64,000 bases of DNA from Angiostrongylus vasorum (Eukaryota; Nematoda; Chromadorea; Rhabditida; Metastrongylidae), in NCBI GenBank assembly GCA_018806985.1, contig JADANN010000402.1, forward strand, positions 248,001 through 312,000. The letters are read 5' to 3'. This document shows positions 44,725 to 56,910 of this stretch, one piece after another (the stretch's first letter is position 1; each line of letters begins with the position of its first letter). The notes below the pieces were generated by a model, which saw only the letters and a program-made list of their open reading frames with translations, was not told where the DNA came from and ran no database searches. A program made the position numbers and the translations under genes.

Positions 44725-44831
44725 GTTGCACGAAAACGGGGGGCAGTGAAAGCCGATGATGGAAAAGAACCACTTGGTGACCACTCGCGAAACAGGAAAT
44801 TATGGCGAACGGATCAAATAGACCTGAAATA
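44725..44831 (+). pseudogene. Possible relic of INCENP exon 1
   Basis: After TTTTAG the frame reads VARKRGAVKADDGKEPLGD and ends in TDQIDLK and a stop. Its first part resembles the INCENP start ([19 protein letters not shown]) with a gap, and GCACGAAAACGG matches GCTCGAAAACGA in DNA. The later part does not match. It could be a third, decayed copy or chance likeness of two basic sequences. Confidence 0.25.
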
Positions 44832-45759
44832 GGACGTGCTTTTAGCTAAGAGCAGTTGTTTGTATTTGCACTTTTGGAGTTACGAATGAATGACGGATTT
44901 GTAAAGCCCTATTTTTCTGAAAGCCTTGTTGCCTGGTTTATTTTCTGTTCGCATACATGTAGACCTCCTATATCTCAGACATATCTCACTTGGGACTGAG
45001 AGTGCAAAAACGAGTGCCGGCGATCACTCTAGTTGTTGAATGGCTGTTGTGCCTATGGATACCACCATGTTTCTCGTAACGGCGTTGGTGATTTGTGAAT
45101 CACATCGGAATATATCCGTACAAAAAACGATGGCTTCAGGGTATCTAATATGCTGTGGAGACGTTTTTCATCACAGTGAAGCTCCAGGCGATCCGTATGG
45201 ATGTGGCGTGATTGTCTTTTATTATTATGAGATTACCAGGTAAAATGACTGGTGCTTAAGCCCTTCCCACATTTATGGTCAATTGTGTAAACGGGCATTT
45301 TTTGATGATCAGGACACTAGAGTTCATTCTGTTGTGGACAACATTGTTTTCTCTTAAAGGTCTCACACAAGTAGAAATATTTTACTTCACAAAGCGTTGG
45401 TATTGAAAAAAATGGCATTGCGCTGAAGGCGTGTCGATCTCCTCTGGGACCACTTCTTTGAGACACGCCTAACGTCACTTCGGCGCCCATTTTTCATAAC
45501 TTGGCTCCGTTTCTCGTCAAAATATTCTTCGCGTCGATTTCACATTGTCTCCGATTCGTTTAGTAGTACTACTTGTTAGAATTACGGATGCATCGTCTCC
45601 GAAAACTCACATATTGTTCATTTACAGTTAGTAGTTGTCAACAACTGTATTTCACAAAAAATGACACATTCGAATATAGATTCATCGAGTATAGTTGTTA
45701 TTCAGGATGTGCTGTACTGGATACTTATGCAGAATTTGTTGTCCGGGCTAATGCAGCAC

Positions 45760-46015
45760 CGTAGGTTAGAGTGTCCGTCAGTTAGCACGGGGTCTTTAGT
45801 TCAATCCGTCGGTTAGACTACACCTCACTCCGAGTTTGAGAAGAAGGTACCAGACTTGACCGTAGGAAAAAGAAGCAGTGGCTTGAAATATTGGCAGTCT
45901 CTTGCAAGCAATTGTAGGAACCGAATACGCATTCAATCACTATGTGATGTTAAATGGTATTGAACTCGTAGAATATCCCTCAGGAATCAATTAACGCCGA
46001 AGACTTCATCGTTTT
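45760..46015 (+). repeat. SINE-A, decayed
   Basis: AAGGTACCAGACTTGACC, GTAGGAACCGAATACGCATTC and ATATCCCTCAGGAATCAATT follow the family in order with many changes. Confidence 0.55.
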
Positions 46016-47039
46016 GTTCCTTATATAACGAGTTGATTGCACTTTTCATTGACCCAATTGATTATCCATGGGTGGTCACCTGTTTTTTCTTCCGACTTCA
46101 CTAAATGATTTTGGCGATTTCGTCCTGAATTTGGTGTTTTTTGTTTACAAATCACGAAAATGTCGTTATTTTTGGACTTTGATGCTTTTTTGGTTTTCTG
46201 GGGCCAAAATATGTCTTGATTACTATCCAGTCACTCATTTTCCCTTCTTGAGTCCCTACCGTACCGCTCAAGTGTGCGGATATTAGAACGTGAATAACGT
46301 GAAATTCCACAACTCACCAAATGACGATGATTTTTTCAAACTAAAAGGTCAGTGAATAAGTAGGTGGTTACTGTTTTTATGTTTTATCATTAAATTGTTT
46401 GTCGTTTGAACTACTAATAAATGAAATGAAAGGAAATCAATAATCGATTGCAGCACGGATTCAACAGTTAGAGGGACACTGAAGTATTTCCAGTGTTACT
46501 CGTTATTAATCGACCGTCAATAGTGTGATATCTACTCATCTTTTTTAAGTTTCTTGTTTTTTCCATCTACTAATAGATACTGATGAAATCATGGACAATT
46601 GTATAACTGTTGAAAAAACTGCACTGGTTTATTACATTCTGCTCCATCGAGGCGTTGAGTGGTGACCATTCACTCATTTTCTTCCCACTCTATCTTCTAG
46701 CACTTTTCATCTGAAATATGCCTCATGTTATAAGCAATGTTTGTAAAACTTCTAAACATTGTTGAAAACGAGTTGAAGTGGTCTGGTCCCTTGTCTATAA
46801 TTGAGTTAACTGAAGAAGAACAACGGCAGCAAAAAAGGATGTTGTGAGGGAACGTGAAAAAAATGTCAGAAGATATAGTTGCTCGACAATCGACAAGAAT
46901 TGGCTCTGATATGATTTACTGGGCTTAGGATAAACTTTTGAACTTTTAACGATGAGCACGAGAAAAACCAAAGATGAAGATGTCAAGATAGTTGTTTTGG
47001 GAAAGAAACGCCGTCTATCTTATTTGTTCGGCTTGAAAC
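46016..47039. other. No gene recognised
   Basis: AT-rich. The frames at 46068-46286 (plus) and 46795-46986 (minus) are low-complexity hydrophobic stretches without support. Confidence 0.4.
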
Positions 47040-50000
47040 ATGAAAGACTTTAGTCGGAAGAAGGCGAAACGTTCCAAACACGATGTTCGTCATAAAAGGG
47101 CATCAATATCTAAGGTGATGTAATTCTTCCGAAGAGATTTTGCCTATTTCCCACATTACTTAGTTAGAAGTTTGTGAAAATTATAAGAATGTGGTTAGTT
47201 TTTTTCTACAACTCTTTGCTACCTCTTCGCCACAGGTCCAGAAGATTTGCTTCACTTAGGATTCTGCCAAAAACGACTCTGATTATAATGAATAGTCAAC
47301 AGATCTATGGAGCACATTGTCAAACTTATGTACACTCGGATGCGTTCTTATCTACATGGTTTTGTGTTTGAAATGGTTTGTAACAACTTTGTTGGCCAGC
47401 GCTTTTCGAACCGACTAGCATACTATGTGATGATTATGCTCTAAGCTGTCTGGAGTAACCTTCGTCCTATCCGACTTAGTCCGACTCCAAAACAAATCTC
47501 GTAAATTGTGTTTCTCGAAGGGTTTCGATCGAGTAGTCGGTTTTGTTGTCACGATGACGAGATTTCAACCAAAACTATTCACTAAGTAAACCGAACATTA
47601 CTCTACCAGCAGAGATGTGGAGAAGCTGGGAACTTCACAGGCTAGTTGAACAAGCTCTTCTACCTCTTTAGGAACATATGTAATTTTTGTAAACAACTTC
47701 TTTAACTTTGGATTTGTTTAGAGTTGACATTTCCAGACAGATTTTCAAAGAAGGAATTCGACTTCTTAAAGCTTTCCAAGCAAGCTCGACTGTTGTAAAG
47801 GCTATGGCTAGAGTGGTGATTAGTATTACTTTCCATTAAAAGAAACCTAGTTGTTTAACTGGTTTCCTTTTCGAAATATGAGGCTGGATCTTACAAATCG
47901 GTCGGAATTTCATCTTGGTAGAATAAGAGAATAAGAGGGCTTGTACCTTGTATGCAGAAATCTGCAAATTTTAATAGTTTCTATATCAATCAATTCATGT
48001 TGAGTTGAGATATATCGATTTAAAATTGAAAGCGGTTATTACTTTCGTACTCTATGACTCTATAGGAGTCACGTCGTCGTATATTTGTGAACAGTTCCCG
48101 TTGTTTCTGCTAAATATTCATAATGATTTTTTATTAAATGAACGAATTGAGCGAGGAGATCCGAAAGCATTGAGCCTATACAATTTTACCATCTACTGTG
48201 ATAGAATTCTTGGTATGAGTGTCACAGTTTCTTTAAGTAGGATCACACTAGCACCATACCTTTTTCTAGTTGAACCATCCTTATATCTGACAAGTAATTT
48301 ATTGCATCTATAAGGATTTAAGCTATTACGGTCTTCGAAATTGTCGAAACATTGGGGAACTTCAAGGAAAGATAACCCTTATGTGTTAGCACCATCTTGG
48401 TACGATTCCAAACATACCGTAATCAAATGTTCCAGAAATTTTGTGTGTGAACAATTTAACTTAACGTTTTAGTTAAATATTTATCAATTCCATTGAGGAG
48501 CGGTGAGAATTTTGCAAATTTCATGCTTCATATGGCCATGCAAATTGAACTACCACGGTGTTTTGTTGCACACTTTGTTTCATCTTCCTTCCTTCTTTGT
48601 CCTTTTTTTCATCTCTAATTGACAACTATTACTTTCTGGAAAAAACAAAACATGTGAACTCATGTTGCTTCAGAAATCTGCTCTTGTGCTTTTTGGTGTG
48701 AATGGCGTTTTACTTCGCACTTTTGAATGTTTCTACAAAAAAGGAGGACCGTACCAATTCATCGTCTTCACATCGTCAGAGGCGACGAAGACACAGCATA
48801 GCTTCCGTCGAAAGTCCGATCCTTGACTATCGACTTTTTGCCAAGGTAGGCCTTGATTAGCAATCAATAGGATCAATACATTTCAAGGACCTGATTCACT
48901 AATGTTGCGGTCAACAAAATGTGCTTATGACTCGAAATTTGATTTTTTCTTCATGTGGTCTTAATTCTTTTTGCGTGTATTGCTCGATAGGAGCGCGTGT
49001 AGCGTAGTGATCGGAGGCACATTGCAACTCTTGCAATACACATTGGATCGATCCTCACGCTTCGGCTCACTAAGCCTTGCATCATTCGGGGGTCGGCAAA
49101 TTGGTACCAGACTTGCCTGGGAGGATAGCAGCACTGGCTCTATACATCGGTAGGCCACCCCGAGCCATTGTTAAGACTAGATATGCATTCAGTCACTTCC
49201 AACTATGTTTTATGAAGTCGAATGTACGGCGCATTCCTCAGGGATTAGTCAAAGTCGAGAGTCTTATCGGTGCTTCTTTATATTGCCCGATAAGCTTAGG
49301 ACGTAATGTAGAACTATTGCGGATATCGTTTAAAAAACTAATCAACGTTCTTTGGTTAGCTGATCATCTGAGAAAAACATTTGCTTTGAAGCACATTAGG
49401 CCTATCTGTAAATCACTGTGAAATTCTGTCACCTATCACAGTTGTACGTTATACGAAGTGGACCTTGCTATTTTTGTATTTTTAAAAAAATGAGCAGAAA
49501 CTTTGTTGCAACAAAAATCTGATTTTCTCGAAAATGGTCGTAATTCTTCGGGGAAACTTCAGTTGCTATTCGGTTGTTTTTCATTCTGAGCATACTGTGC
49601 AATTCTTAAGCTCTTTACTTTTGATAATTTAGGCCACTAGTTGTTGGAAATGAGGCCTATCATACTGAGCAGGAGAGCGAACCTTCTTCCCGTCAACATG
49701 AGCACAGAAGTGCTTCATACTCTCAGCTTCGCAACGAAACATCTCGACGGGAGCATGACGCTAGACGACCAACGAACCGAAACTCAAAAGAAATCAAGTA
49801 CAAGAGAAAGAAAAAGTCAAATGGTACTCACTTTAGTTCGCCAAGGAAGCAGAAACATAGAGCGGAAAACGGATTGGAAAAGGAGTTTGGAACGTTGAAA
49901 GTGCAGTCGTCGTCGACGTCAAAAAGAGACGACAGTGAGAAGAACAGGTATGAATATCTAGATCTTCTCAGTTTTTTTGAAACAAAGAAGTCAGAGCTTT

Positions 50001-53000
50001 TTCTGTGGCGCAGATAGAATATTTGGCACCGGAATATAAACGAATATTAGCGAACATTGAAAAGAGAAAACTATTATTAGCTGTAAAGTGCATTTGTCGA
50101 TGTTGTGACATTTCACAAATATTTCCCATACATTCGAAAAACTCTATTTTTATCCCGCTGTAAAAGTGGGAAGTCCGCTTCAAAATATTAGTGGCGCTTA
50201 AAAAACCCATGAACAAAGCGTCATTCTTTTACAAAAAATAGGAGTTAGTTTTTCTCGAGAATGATCGAAATTACTAATCGTTCTCTACATGGTTGAACTG
50301 ATACGAGGTTGGCATACAAACTTTTATTCGGCTAGCGTTTTCGTGCCTTCGTCTTCTTCAGAGCGCCACACTGCAACAAGGGCAAGCTTAAGTCATCGAC
50401 TCGGATCGATTGGTTCCTGAAGAAGGTGAAGGTGGCGAAACAGTAGCCGAATAAATGCTTTTTATGCAAGGCTCCTGTCAGCTCAATCATGTGGATAAAC
50501 ATTTCGATTATTGTTGCTGAGGTTTAATGAGCGTCGGTTTTTAACAGATCCAAATGATGTGTAAGAATAAATTTGACTTTATTGTCAGAGGTGGGAAAGT
50601 CAACGGAACCACAGCAGCGTCCAGTTCACACAATGGGAATTCCCCAGTGGAAACCGTGCCGAAGATGAACCAAAACAAGTGGAGAGCTAATCGACCTGTT
50701 GTCATCAGAAGACGCGTTTCACCACAAGAGAGTTCCACAAGTGATAGTCGACGATCGAGCAATATGAGCATTCGCAGCCCACCACGTAACGATAGCCTTG
50801 GTATGTTTTGTCTAGCAGGACGTCCTAACTATTATTATTTTTCCTATGACTCGACTTCACATATTGTGGGGATAGCTGTAGCTTATTTTTCTCATTCATT
50901 TTTCACTGTCTCGCACTTTTCTTTGACAAAAGTCCTCCAGTTTGCGTGTGGATATTGGGCCGCCATTTCAGTACTTTTTATTCCTCATAAATAAGGTTGA
51001 CAACTGATTGAGTTGAGTCTTCCTGGATATCACTGCAGCAGCGTTCCAAGTCTTAACCACAAGCAGACAATGCTTTTACGGATCTGAGGAAGCCTTTTCA
51101 GGACAAATTCGATACTAATTTTCTAACCCTGGAGTTGTAGGAGGATTGGCATGAAATATGATCAAACTAGTGGCGGTGACGCATTCCGCTTTCTCGTTTA
51201 GAAGGAAGAAATGTTTTAAAACTACTTCTTGTCCAATTTCCTTGTTGTAGTGGATGATAAGAGATGAACTAGAAGAAGGGATAATCTGAGAAGAAGACAT
51301 TTTTGAAGGTATTTAAAAGGCACGTTAACGTAAAGCGATATGTGATAAGCTGCACTAAATCTATTTATATGATCCGTTACTTATCGTCTCTATGATGACA
51401 TCATGACTTTGTGTCATAGGGAATTTCGTCCTTCTTTACCGTACCCTTCGAATGGGTGAGCTTTTTGCGGATCGTCGTTTTTCAAGTTGCTAGACCCACT
51501 AGCGCGACATTGTCTATGAATCAGAAATTGAACACATCGAAAGTTCCCGAAAAGAAAAAAAAGGGAGATTTTTGCTAAATTCACCCTTATGCGATCATGC
51601 ATAAAATTGATCCAGAATGCTATACGATTCCCGCCAACGGTGTAGTTCACTTTTTTCAGCAACAATATGTAGGAAAAAATGTGCTTTCATAATGTTATAC
51701 GAGGGCATTTAGTGAGCATAGAAGGTATGCCCTCAGAGACGAAATGCTATGTAAACTAATGATAGCTTTGAATTAACAACAACTTAGTAAAGATTCTCGT
51801 TGCCCGTCCTTTGTGAAGTGCGAGCTATTTTTTTCTGAATCATTCTCAACAAGGTTAACAGAACACTGGGCGATATGCGGCGACGAGAAGGAACTAGCAT
51901 TTCGACGGAAAGGGTTCAGCATGGTCGATGATAATAACACAATAAGAAAATTTGTTGAAATGTCCAAAAAGTCACTATAGCGATAAAAATTGAATCGTTT
52001 AACCTTCACCGTTACTACTGGGTTGCATCATGCCTTCGACCCTGTTGAGCATCATTGAGGTAACTGAATGAATATTCGAGCTATGCGATGACTTACAGTA
52101 ACTCACCGATGTATCTAATCAGTGTTTTTATCCTCCCATACACCTATGGGACTAAATTACCAACCTCAGAGCGATGGAAGACTTCGTGAGCCTGTGCCAT
52201 GTAATCGAATGAATGACTGATTATGCATTGTAGGGCACCTCTAACCATTGCGCTGCACGCGCTTTGAATTAGCTGCGTCCATTCCACATAGGATAACCTT
52301 CGCTTCTACTGAGAGAGTAGTAGTAACAGAAGCCTAAAATGAATGAGTATGTCTGTAACAGCATGAACTATAACCGTTATCTTAATGTTTTTTCCTACGA
52401 ATGTGCTAACATATAATACATAGAAAGTTGCAAGAATTGTGAAATGTTGAGTGCCTTAAGGTTCGTCAACCTCATCCACTCGGGTAAGTGAGACGATTCT
52501 AGAGGCCAGCCCATCTAATCACACCTTGTCATCCGCCATTACACAAAAGGTCTTTTTTTCGTTCTTATTCCTCTTCAAAGTCCTTTTTGTAAGATAACGC
52601 TCTACTTCAGTTGTCGAATTCATCAACAGCGGCGAAAATGACCGATTTACCGCGATCTTCCACATTGAAGAAGGTCACCTTCGAAAATGATTCATCTCGT
52701 CTCTTCGTCAATAACTCTCTTTTAGGTAAACCAATTGCATTTGTTATATTTATATGCAGAAATCGCAGCGTTGTTTAACTCTAGCGACAGACGCTCGTTT
52801 CTTAACAACTGAGAATGGCTTTTCTATCGCAAAAGTGTTTGAGGAGTTAAAAATTTGCACGGGCTCATAGTATCGATTTCTTACATAGCCTTAATGGGCC
52901 ATATAGTTTCTACGAGCCATTCTATGAACTAACACTTAAAATTTAAAAATATTATTCACAAAGACTGGACACGAGATTTAATTTGCAATCTAAAAATTTT

Positions 53001-55086
53001 TTATACATGGGAGAGCATCATCATGTCATGCTGAGCGAAATCCCTCTTGCTCAATCACTTCTGTCTTCGAAATACGAGACTTGATGTAAAAAAGGTAGTA
53101 GGAACATGTATTGTGAGCTGCAATAAGCCAGATTTTCATCTGTTTGGAATGGAATAACTCCTTACTTCAGACAGACATCTCCTGATTCTAGTTGCTTTTC
53201 TTAGAGCTAATACAGTTTAGTATGAGCCGACATATGTTGGTTTGAATTCGAAAGCTGTCGCTGTTCGCACAAAATGCATTGCAGTCTACGCTTTTTGGCT
53301 GACATAGGTTATCAAGTGTACGGATCGGAATAAAAAGAGATCTTCCTGATGCTGCACATGTTAGATCAGTGATAAACTAAGGCGGGTGATTTGTTCTTTC
53401 AATAGAATGCAGACGACTTGTAGTCGGAATGAATCGTGTGCCAAGCTAGTTCACGTTTTTTGTGGCACTCTGAAGAAAGGAGTATGTGCATTATGCAAAC
53501 TAAAGGCTTCTCATGAATAATTCAACCAACCGACATTTTATTACTTAACTGTTCCTAACGAAAAAGTGGCGCGTGTGACGCAGTAGTTGGAGGCGGCCTG
53601 CAATACACACGTGGAATCAATCCCCTCGCCCATGGCCTACCAAGCCTTCCATCCCTCCGGGGTGGGCAGATTGGTACTAGACTTGCCTGGGAGGATAGCA
53701 GCGCTGGCTCGATACATCGTTAGGCCACCGCGAGTCATGGTAAAGGCCAGATATGCATTCAATCACCTCCAAGGATACTTAACGAACTCGAATGCATGGC
53801 GCATCCCTTAGGGGATTGATCAAGGCCGAAAGCTTTATTTTTTTTATCCCTTCAGTTTTTCTTCTTAGTTACTGAACCAAGTTTTTCTTCTATTTAGGCG
53901 ACCAAAGAGTGTTGATTCTTCGCAGCAGTGGTTCTACACTCCACCGTCCATCTATCACACGACCTCTTTCACCACCAACACTTCCAATAACGCTTCGCCC
54001 TTTCGCCAAAGGAGTGCGTTCTAACTATTGGATTGCGAGCCATAAGCGAAAAAAAGATAGCCTAGAATAATGTAGAAGATTTTTGTTTTGAGATTTTACC
54101 ATTTTACCAAGAATTTTTGAAGCTGATGAGTTTAGACGGCGACACTAGCCGGTTTTGCCTACGGCTCCGCCTTATGGGCGCCGTTCTCCACGGTGAACGA
54201 AGAAACGCCAAGAAGGCAGAACGCAGCAAACGACGCTATCGAAGAGACATCCAGGTGGTCATCCTGTAAATGACTGATATGATGAAAAATGAAAAAGCAT
54301 ACTTTAGTCTGGACGATTTTTAGATTCTTTACCAACATTGTTTTCATCTTCCTGGATGACTAAGTTAACAGGAGGTTGGTAAAAAAAATGTGTATTCAGC
54401 TAACGTTTCGACGTCTTCGTCTTCCTCGGAGTCGATTATCCGTTATTCGGAAGACGAAAACATGCAAACAGCAGAATAAATCTCTTTTATCAAGCTCCTG
54501 TTAGCTTAAGAATCCAGAAAGGTGTTGATTGGTAGTGCCGAGGTTAAATGACCGTCTGTATGAAAAAATATTGTTTTAATCGCCTATTGACTCCGAATTA
54601 GTAGTGTCAGTTTTGCGTCTACTGACGTCTTTCGCAGAGTTTTTCGCTTTTGACGATAGGATAACTTCTTTTGAAATAGTAACTAGGTCTTTCGCTCTTT
54701 GCTGCTATTGTCGGGCAAAACCATTTAGGTGGATAGGAATCGAGCTCTTCAACAGTATCATACTTACAATTTTAACATGGTTACTTTTTTCGTTGTAGGC
54801 AAACTGGCATAGGTAGTTTGTTACGTCGCCACTCGACGTCGGATCGGCATGTTCTCTATGGATTTCAGAACGAAGGATTTCGTCTTATGAACGATGAAAC
54901 TCCTCATGGTGGTGAGTAGATTTGGAGTTAGATCTTGTTAAGAGTTAGGGAGCTATAGGACGTCAAGATTGTGATGTTTTTCTTTCTGTTTTCTTTTTTC
55001 TTCTTCATGGACTATTTTGAGACGATCATCTTACAGAACTTCACAAGTCTTCTTCTGGAGCTACATTGCTCTCATACACTGGATAA
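47040..55086 (+). CDS. Basic, serine-rich protein of unknown function (partial exon model)
   Basis: Coding-like segments on one strand share a Ser/Arg/Lys/Asn-rich style and good splice sites. 47040-47114: start exon, MKDFSRKKAKRSKHDVRHKR. 48731-48845: NSSSSHRQRRRRHSIASVES, ending YRLFAK before GTAGGC. About 49633-49949: begins near LVVGNEAYHTEQESEP and ends KRDDSEKNR. 50589-50800: joins the last in phase, GGKVNGTTAAS to RNDSLG. About 52613-52725: includes STLKKVTFENDSSRLF, then donor GTAAAC. About 53899 onward: two frames open. 54799-54911: GIGSLLRRHSTSDRHVLYG. 55037-55086: LHKSSSGATLLSYTG and stop. Several joins are out of phase, so exons are missing or the sequence has errors. KVTF fits the RVxF docking motif for protein phosphatase 1. 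The protein looks largely disordered. I cannot name it. Confidence 0.4.
48990..49280 (+). repeat. SINE-A in an intron of the serine-rich gene
   Basis: GAGCGCGTGTAGCGTAGTGA, GGGGTCGGCAAATTGGTACC, GATAGCAGCACTGGCTC and GGCGCATTCCTCAGGGATTA are present. Open frames on both strands across it are spurious. Confidence 0.85.
50330..50462. repeat. Repeat D, hairpin
   Basis: Arms TTTATTCGGCTAGCGTTTTC and GCGAAACAGTAGCCGAATAAA form an imperfect inverted repeat of about 130 bp, with CTTCGTCTTCTTCAGAGC facing CCTGAAGAAGGTGAAGG. It is MITE-like and is the clearest D copy in the window. Confidence 0.7.
52015..52268 (-). repeat. SINE-A, minus strand, decayed
   Basis: AGTAACTCACCGATGTATC, GACTAAATTACCAACCTC and AACCATTGCGCTGCACGCGC (reverse of the tRNA-like head) are seen in order. 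Confidence 0.7.
53568..53850 (+). repeat. SINE-A
   Basis: TGGCGCGTGTGACGCAGTAG, CCTTCCATCCCTCCGGGGTG, GGCCACCGCGAGTCATGG and GGCGCATCCCTTAGGGGATT. It is close to the family consensus, so probably one of the younger copies. Confidence 0.85.
54380..54485. repeat. Repeat D, hairpin
   Basis: ATTCAGCTAACGTTTCGACG with CTTCGTCTTCCTCGGAGTCG faces TCGGAAGACGAAAACATGC and AGCAGAATAAATC. It sits in an intron of the serine-rich gene. Confidence 0.6.
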
Positions 55087-55961
55087 TCGATCTTCTTTCT
55101 TCCGATTGCATTGATTGTTCTGTAAAAAATTCGTGTTGTTCATTAATCATTTAAAAAACCCTAGTGTCGGAGGTTTTATGTCCCAGCTCTGTTACTTGAA
55201 TAAGTATTGAGAATTCAAATGCTCGGTTTGAGTGGAACTAAAAGGCGAATACCATCAGTTCAGTTCACTTTCAGTTATCACCATCGAAAATTTGTCCTTT
55301 TGTGTTTTCTTCTTCTTCTCAGCGAAAATTTTTTTCGTGATTCAACACTTTTACAACTTCATGAAACATTTAGATTATTCAACATTATATGGATGGTCCA
55401 CTGTTAAACTGAACCGATGTCACATGAAATCCTTTGATGACAGCTGTCGATCACGTATGATTCATATATGGGTCATACTTTATCAATAATCATGTAGCTT
55501 TTCAGCATTAAAAATACATATCAGCTGTTAATTTACATTATTGAGATGTCTTCTTTTCACTTTTTTCATCACCGCTGAGGCTCATAACTCTCGAACAGGC
55601 GGGCCACTGAGCACACAGGAGTAGGATATACTGATTCCCCCCAAATACATCGTTGTTGATGATAGCCGCTGCTCCACTGGTATGAGAAACTTTGAAAATG
55701 CTCTATTTTATCAGAATCTATATTTTGTCCCGTACATTGTTTCCGTATATTGTTCCATACATCATAATTCTACACATTATTTTGTGTATTTTTGTTCTAC
55801 ATTGCAATTTTTTCAATCAAGGCGAGTGTGAATCACACAGCTCTACAGTCATGTATTTCTTGTATTTTGCTGTGTTCCTATATTTAATTTGTTAAGTAAA
55901 CTGTTATGTCTACAGTTCCCAAGATCGACTTTCTACTAACTTCGGCATTGGATTATAAATG

Positions 55962-56156
55962 TGTCGTTCTCTTTCCCAGCGATCGTGAGGTTGTTATTCT
56001 GCACACGTTTGATTCCATACACATAGAACACATACAACACAACGCTAGCTGACGTTGCGGCAGTATCGCCTTCACAGCCGTTTTTTACCTGCCTTCCACG
56101 GTGGCACTACGGTGAACAACAACTTTGTGATTGCTGAAAAAGAGAACGACACTGTT
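55962..56156. repeat. Foldback element (repeat C)
   Basis: Left arm GTGTCGTTCTCTTTCCCAGC and right arm GCTGAAAAAGAGAACGACAC are inverted; the pairing continues inward for about 40 bases with mismatches. The loop has GCTGACGTTGCGGCAGTATC, the reverse of repeat-C sequence near 9880 and 28190. No coding capacity. Confidence 0.65.
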
Positions 56157-56213
56157 GCGTTTACTTCAATAGGAGTATTAAAAGAAGGAATCATAGTTGC
56201 TTAAAGGATTAAA

Positions 56214-56520
56214 CGATAAAGCGTTCGTCGTTGACCAATCACTTAAGGATGCGCCCTGCATTTACCTCCATTCGTAGTGAGATGGTTGGTTATTTCGCAC
56301 AGAAAGAGAAGGTTGAATGCAAATTCAGCACAAGCGACTTGCAGTGACCGACCGATGCATTTAACTGGTGTTCTAATCCACCCGTACAAGTTTGGCGACA
56401 ATTTAGAAGCTGCAAAAAGGTTAGCAGGAATTTGGTTTGCTCTATGTGGGGGATCGAACCATTAACCTTGTGTACGCTCTAGAGCACTTCTAACCACTGC
56501 GCTATGCTTGTCCACCTCAA
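56214..56520 (-). repeat. SINE-A with a clear tRNA-like head, minus strand
   Basis: Read on the minus strand the head is CATAGCGCAGTGGTTAGAAG (A box), followed by GGTTCGATCCCCC (B box). This copy best shows that the family derives from a tRNA. It is not an intact tRNA gene: the spacing and stems do not fold into a cloverleaf. Confidence 0.7.
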
Positions 56521-56689
56521 GTCAGTGGAATAGTATTTCTTCTGTTTTCTAAATGATACGGCATCACATATACCACACTATACGGATCGCAACCCCTTTT
56601 GGTATTCGATTCGTTTTTTCGTACCATTCATCCACAATGGCCTTGCACTTTTGAATGTGGGTTCAACTGCTTCTTAAGACATTTTCGTC

Positions 56690-56910
56690 TTCGTCATGAA
56701 TGTTGTTGAATGCTGGTCGAGTCGGCTCTCCGTAGAATTTTTAGACAGATGTGCTAGAGCACCCCCACCGTAGAAATCTGGTACCAATTTCCCAAACCAG
56801 GTGCGGTGAAAGGCTTGGTGCCCTTGGTGCAGGGTCGAACCAGAGCCTTCGTAGATTCGGCCATCAGTGTAATGAGCGCGATTACTACTACGCCGCATGC
56901 TCTTGTAGAT
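56690..56910 (-). repeat. SINE-A relative, 5' half, minus strand
   Basis: Minus-strand reading gives GGCGTAGTAGTAATCGCGC, GGTTCGACCCTGCACC and GGGAAATTGGTACCAGATTTC, as in the family head and body. The tail is missing. Confidence 0.55.

Noticed and set aside
48005..48313. 102-codon plus frame
   Set aside because: Hydrophobic, no recognised domain, no splice sites in keeping with the neighbouring gene.
56214..56520. tRNA gene on the minus strand
   Set aside because: A-box and B-box-like motifs are present, but the stems do not form a cloverleaf and the sequence continues into the SINE body.
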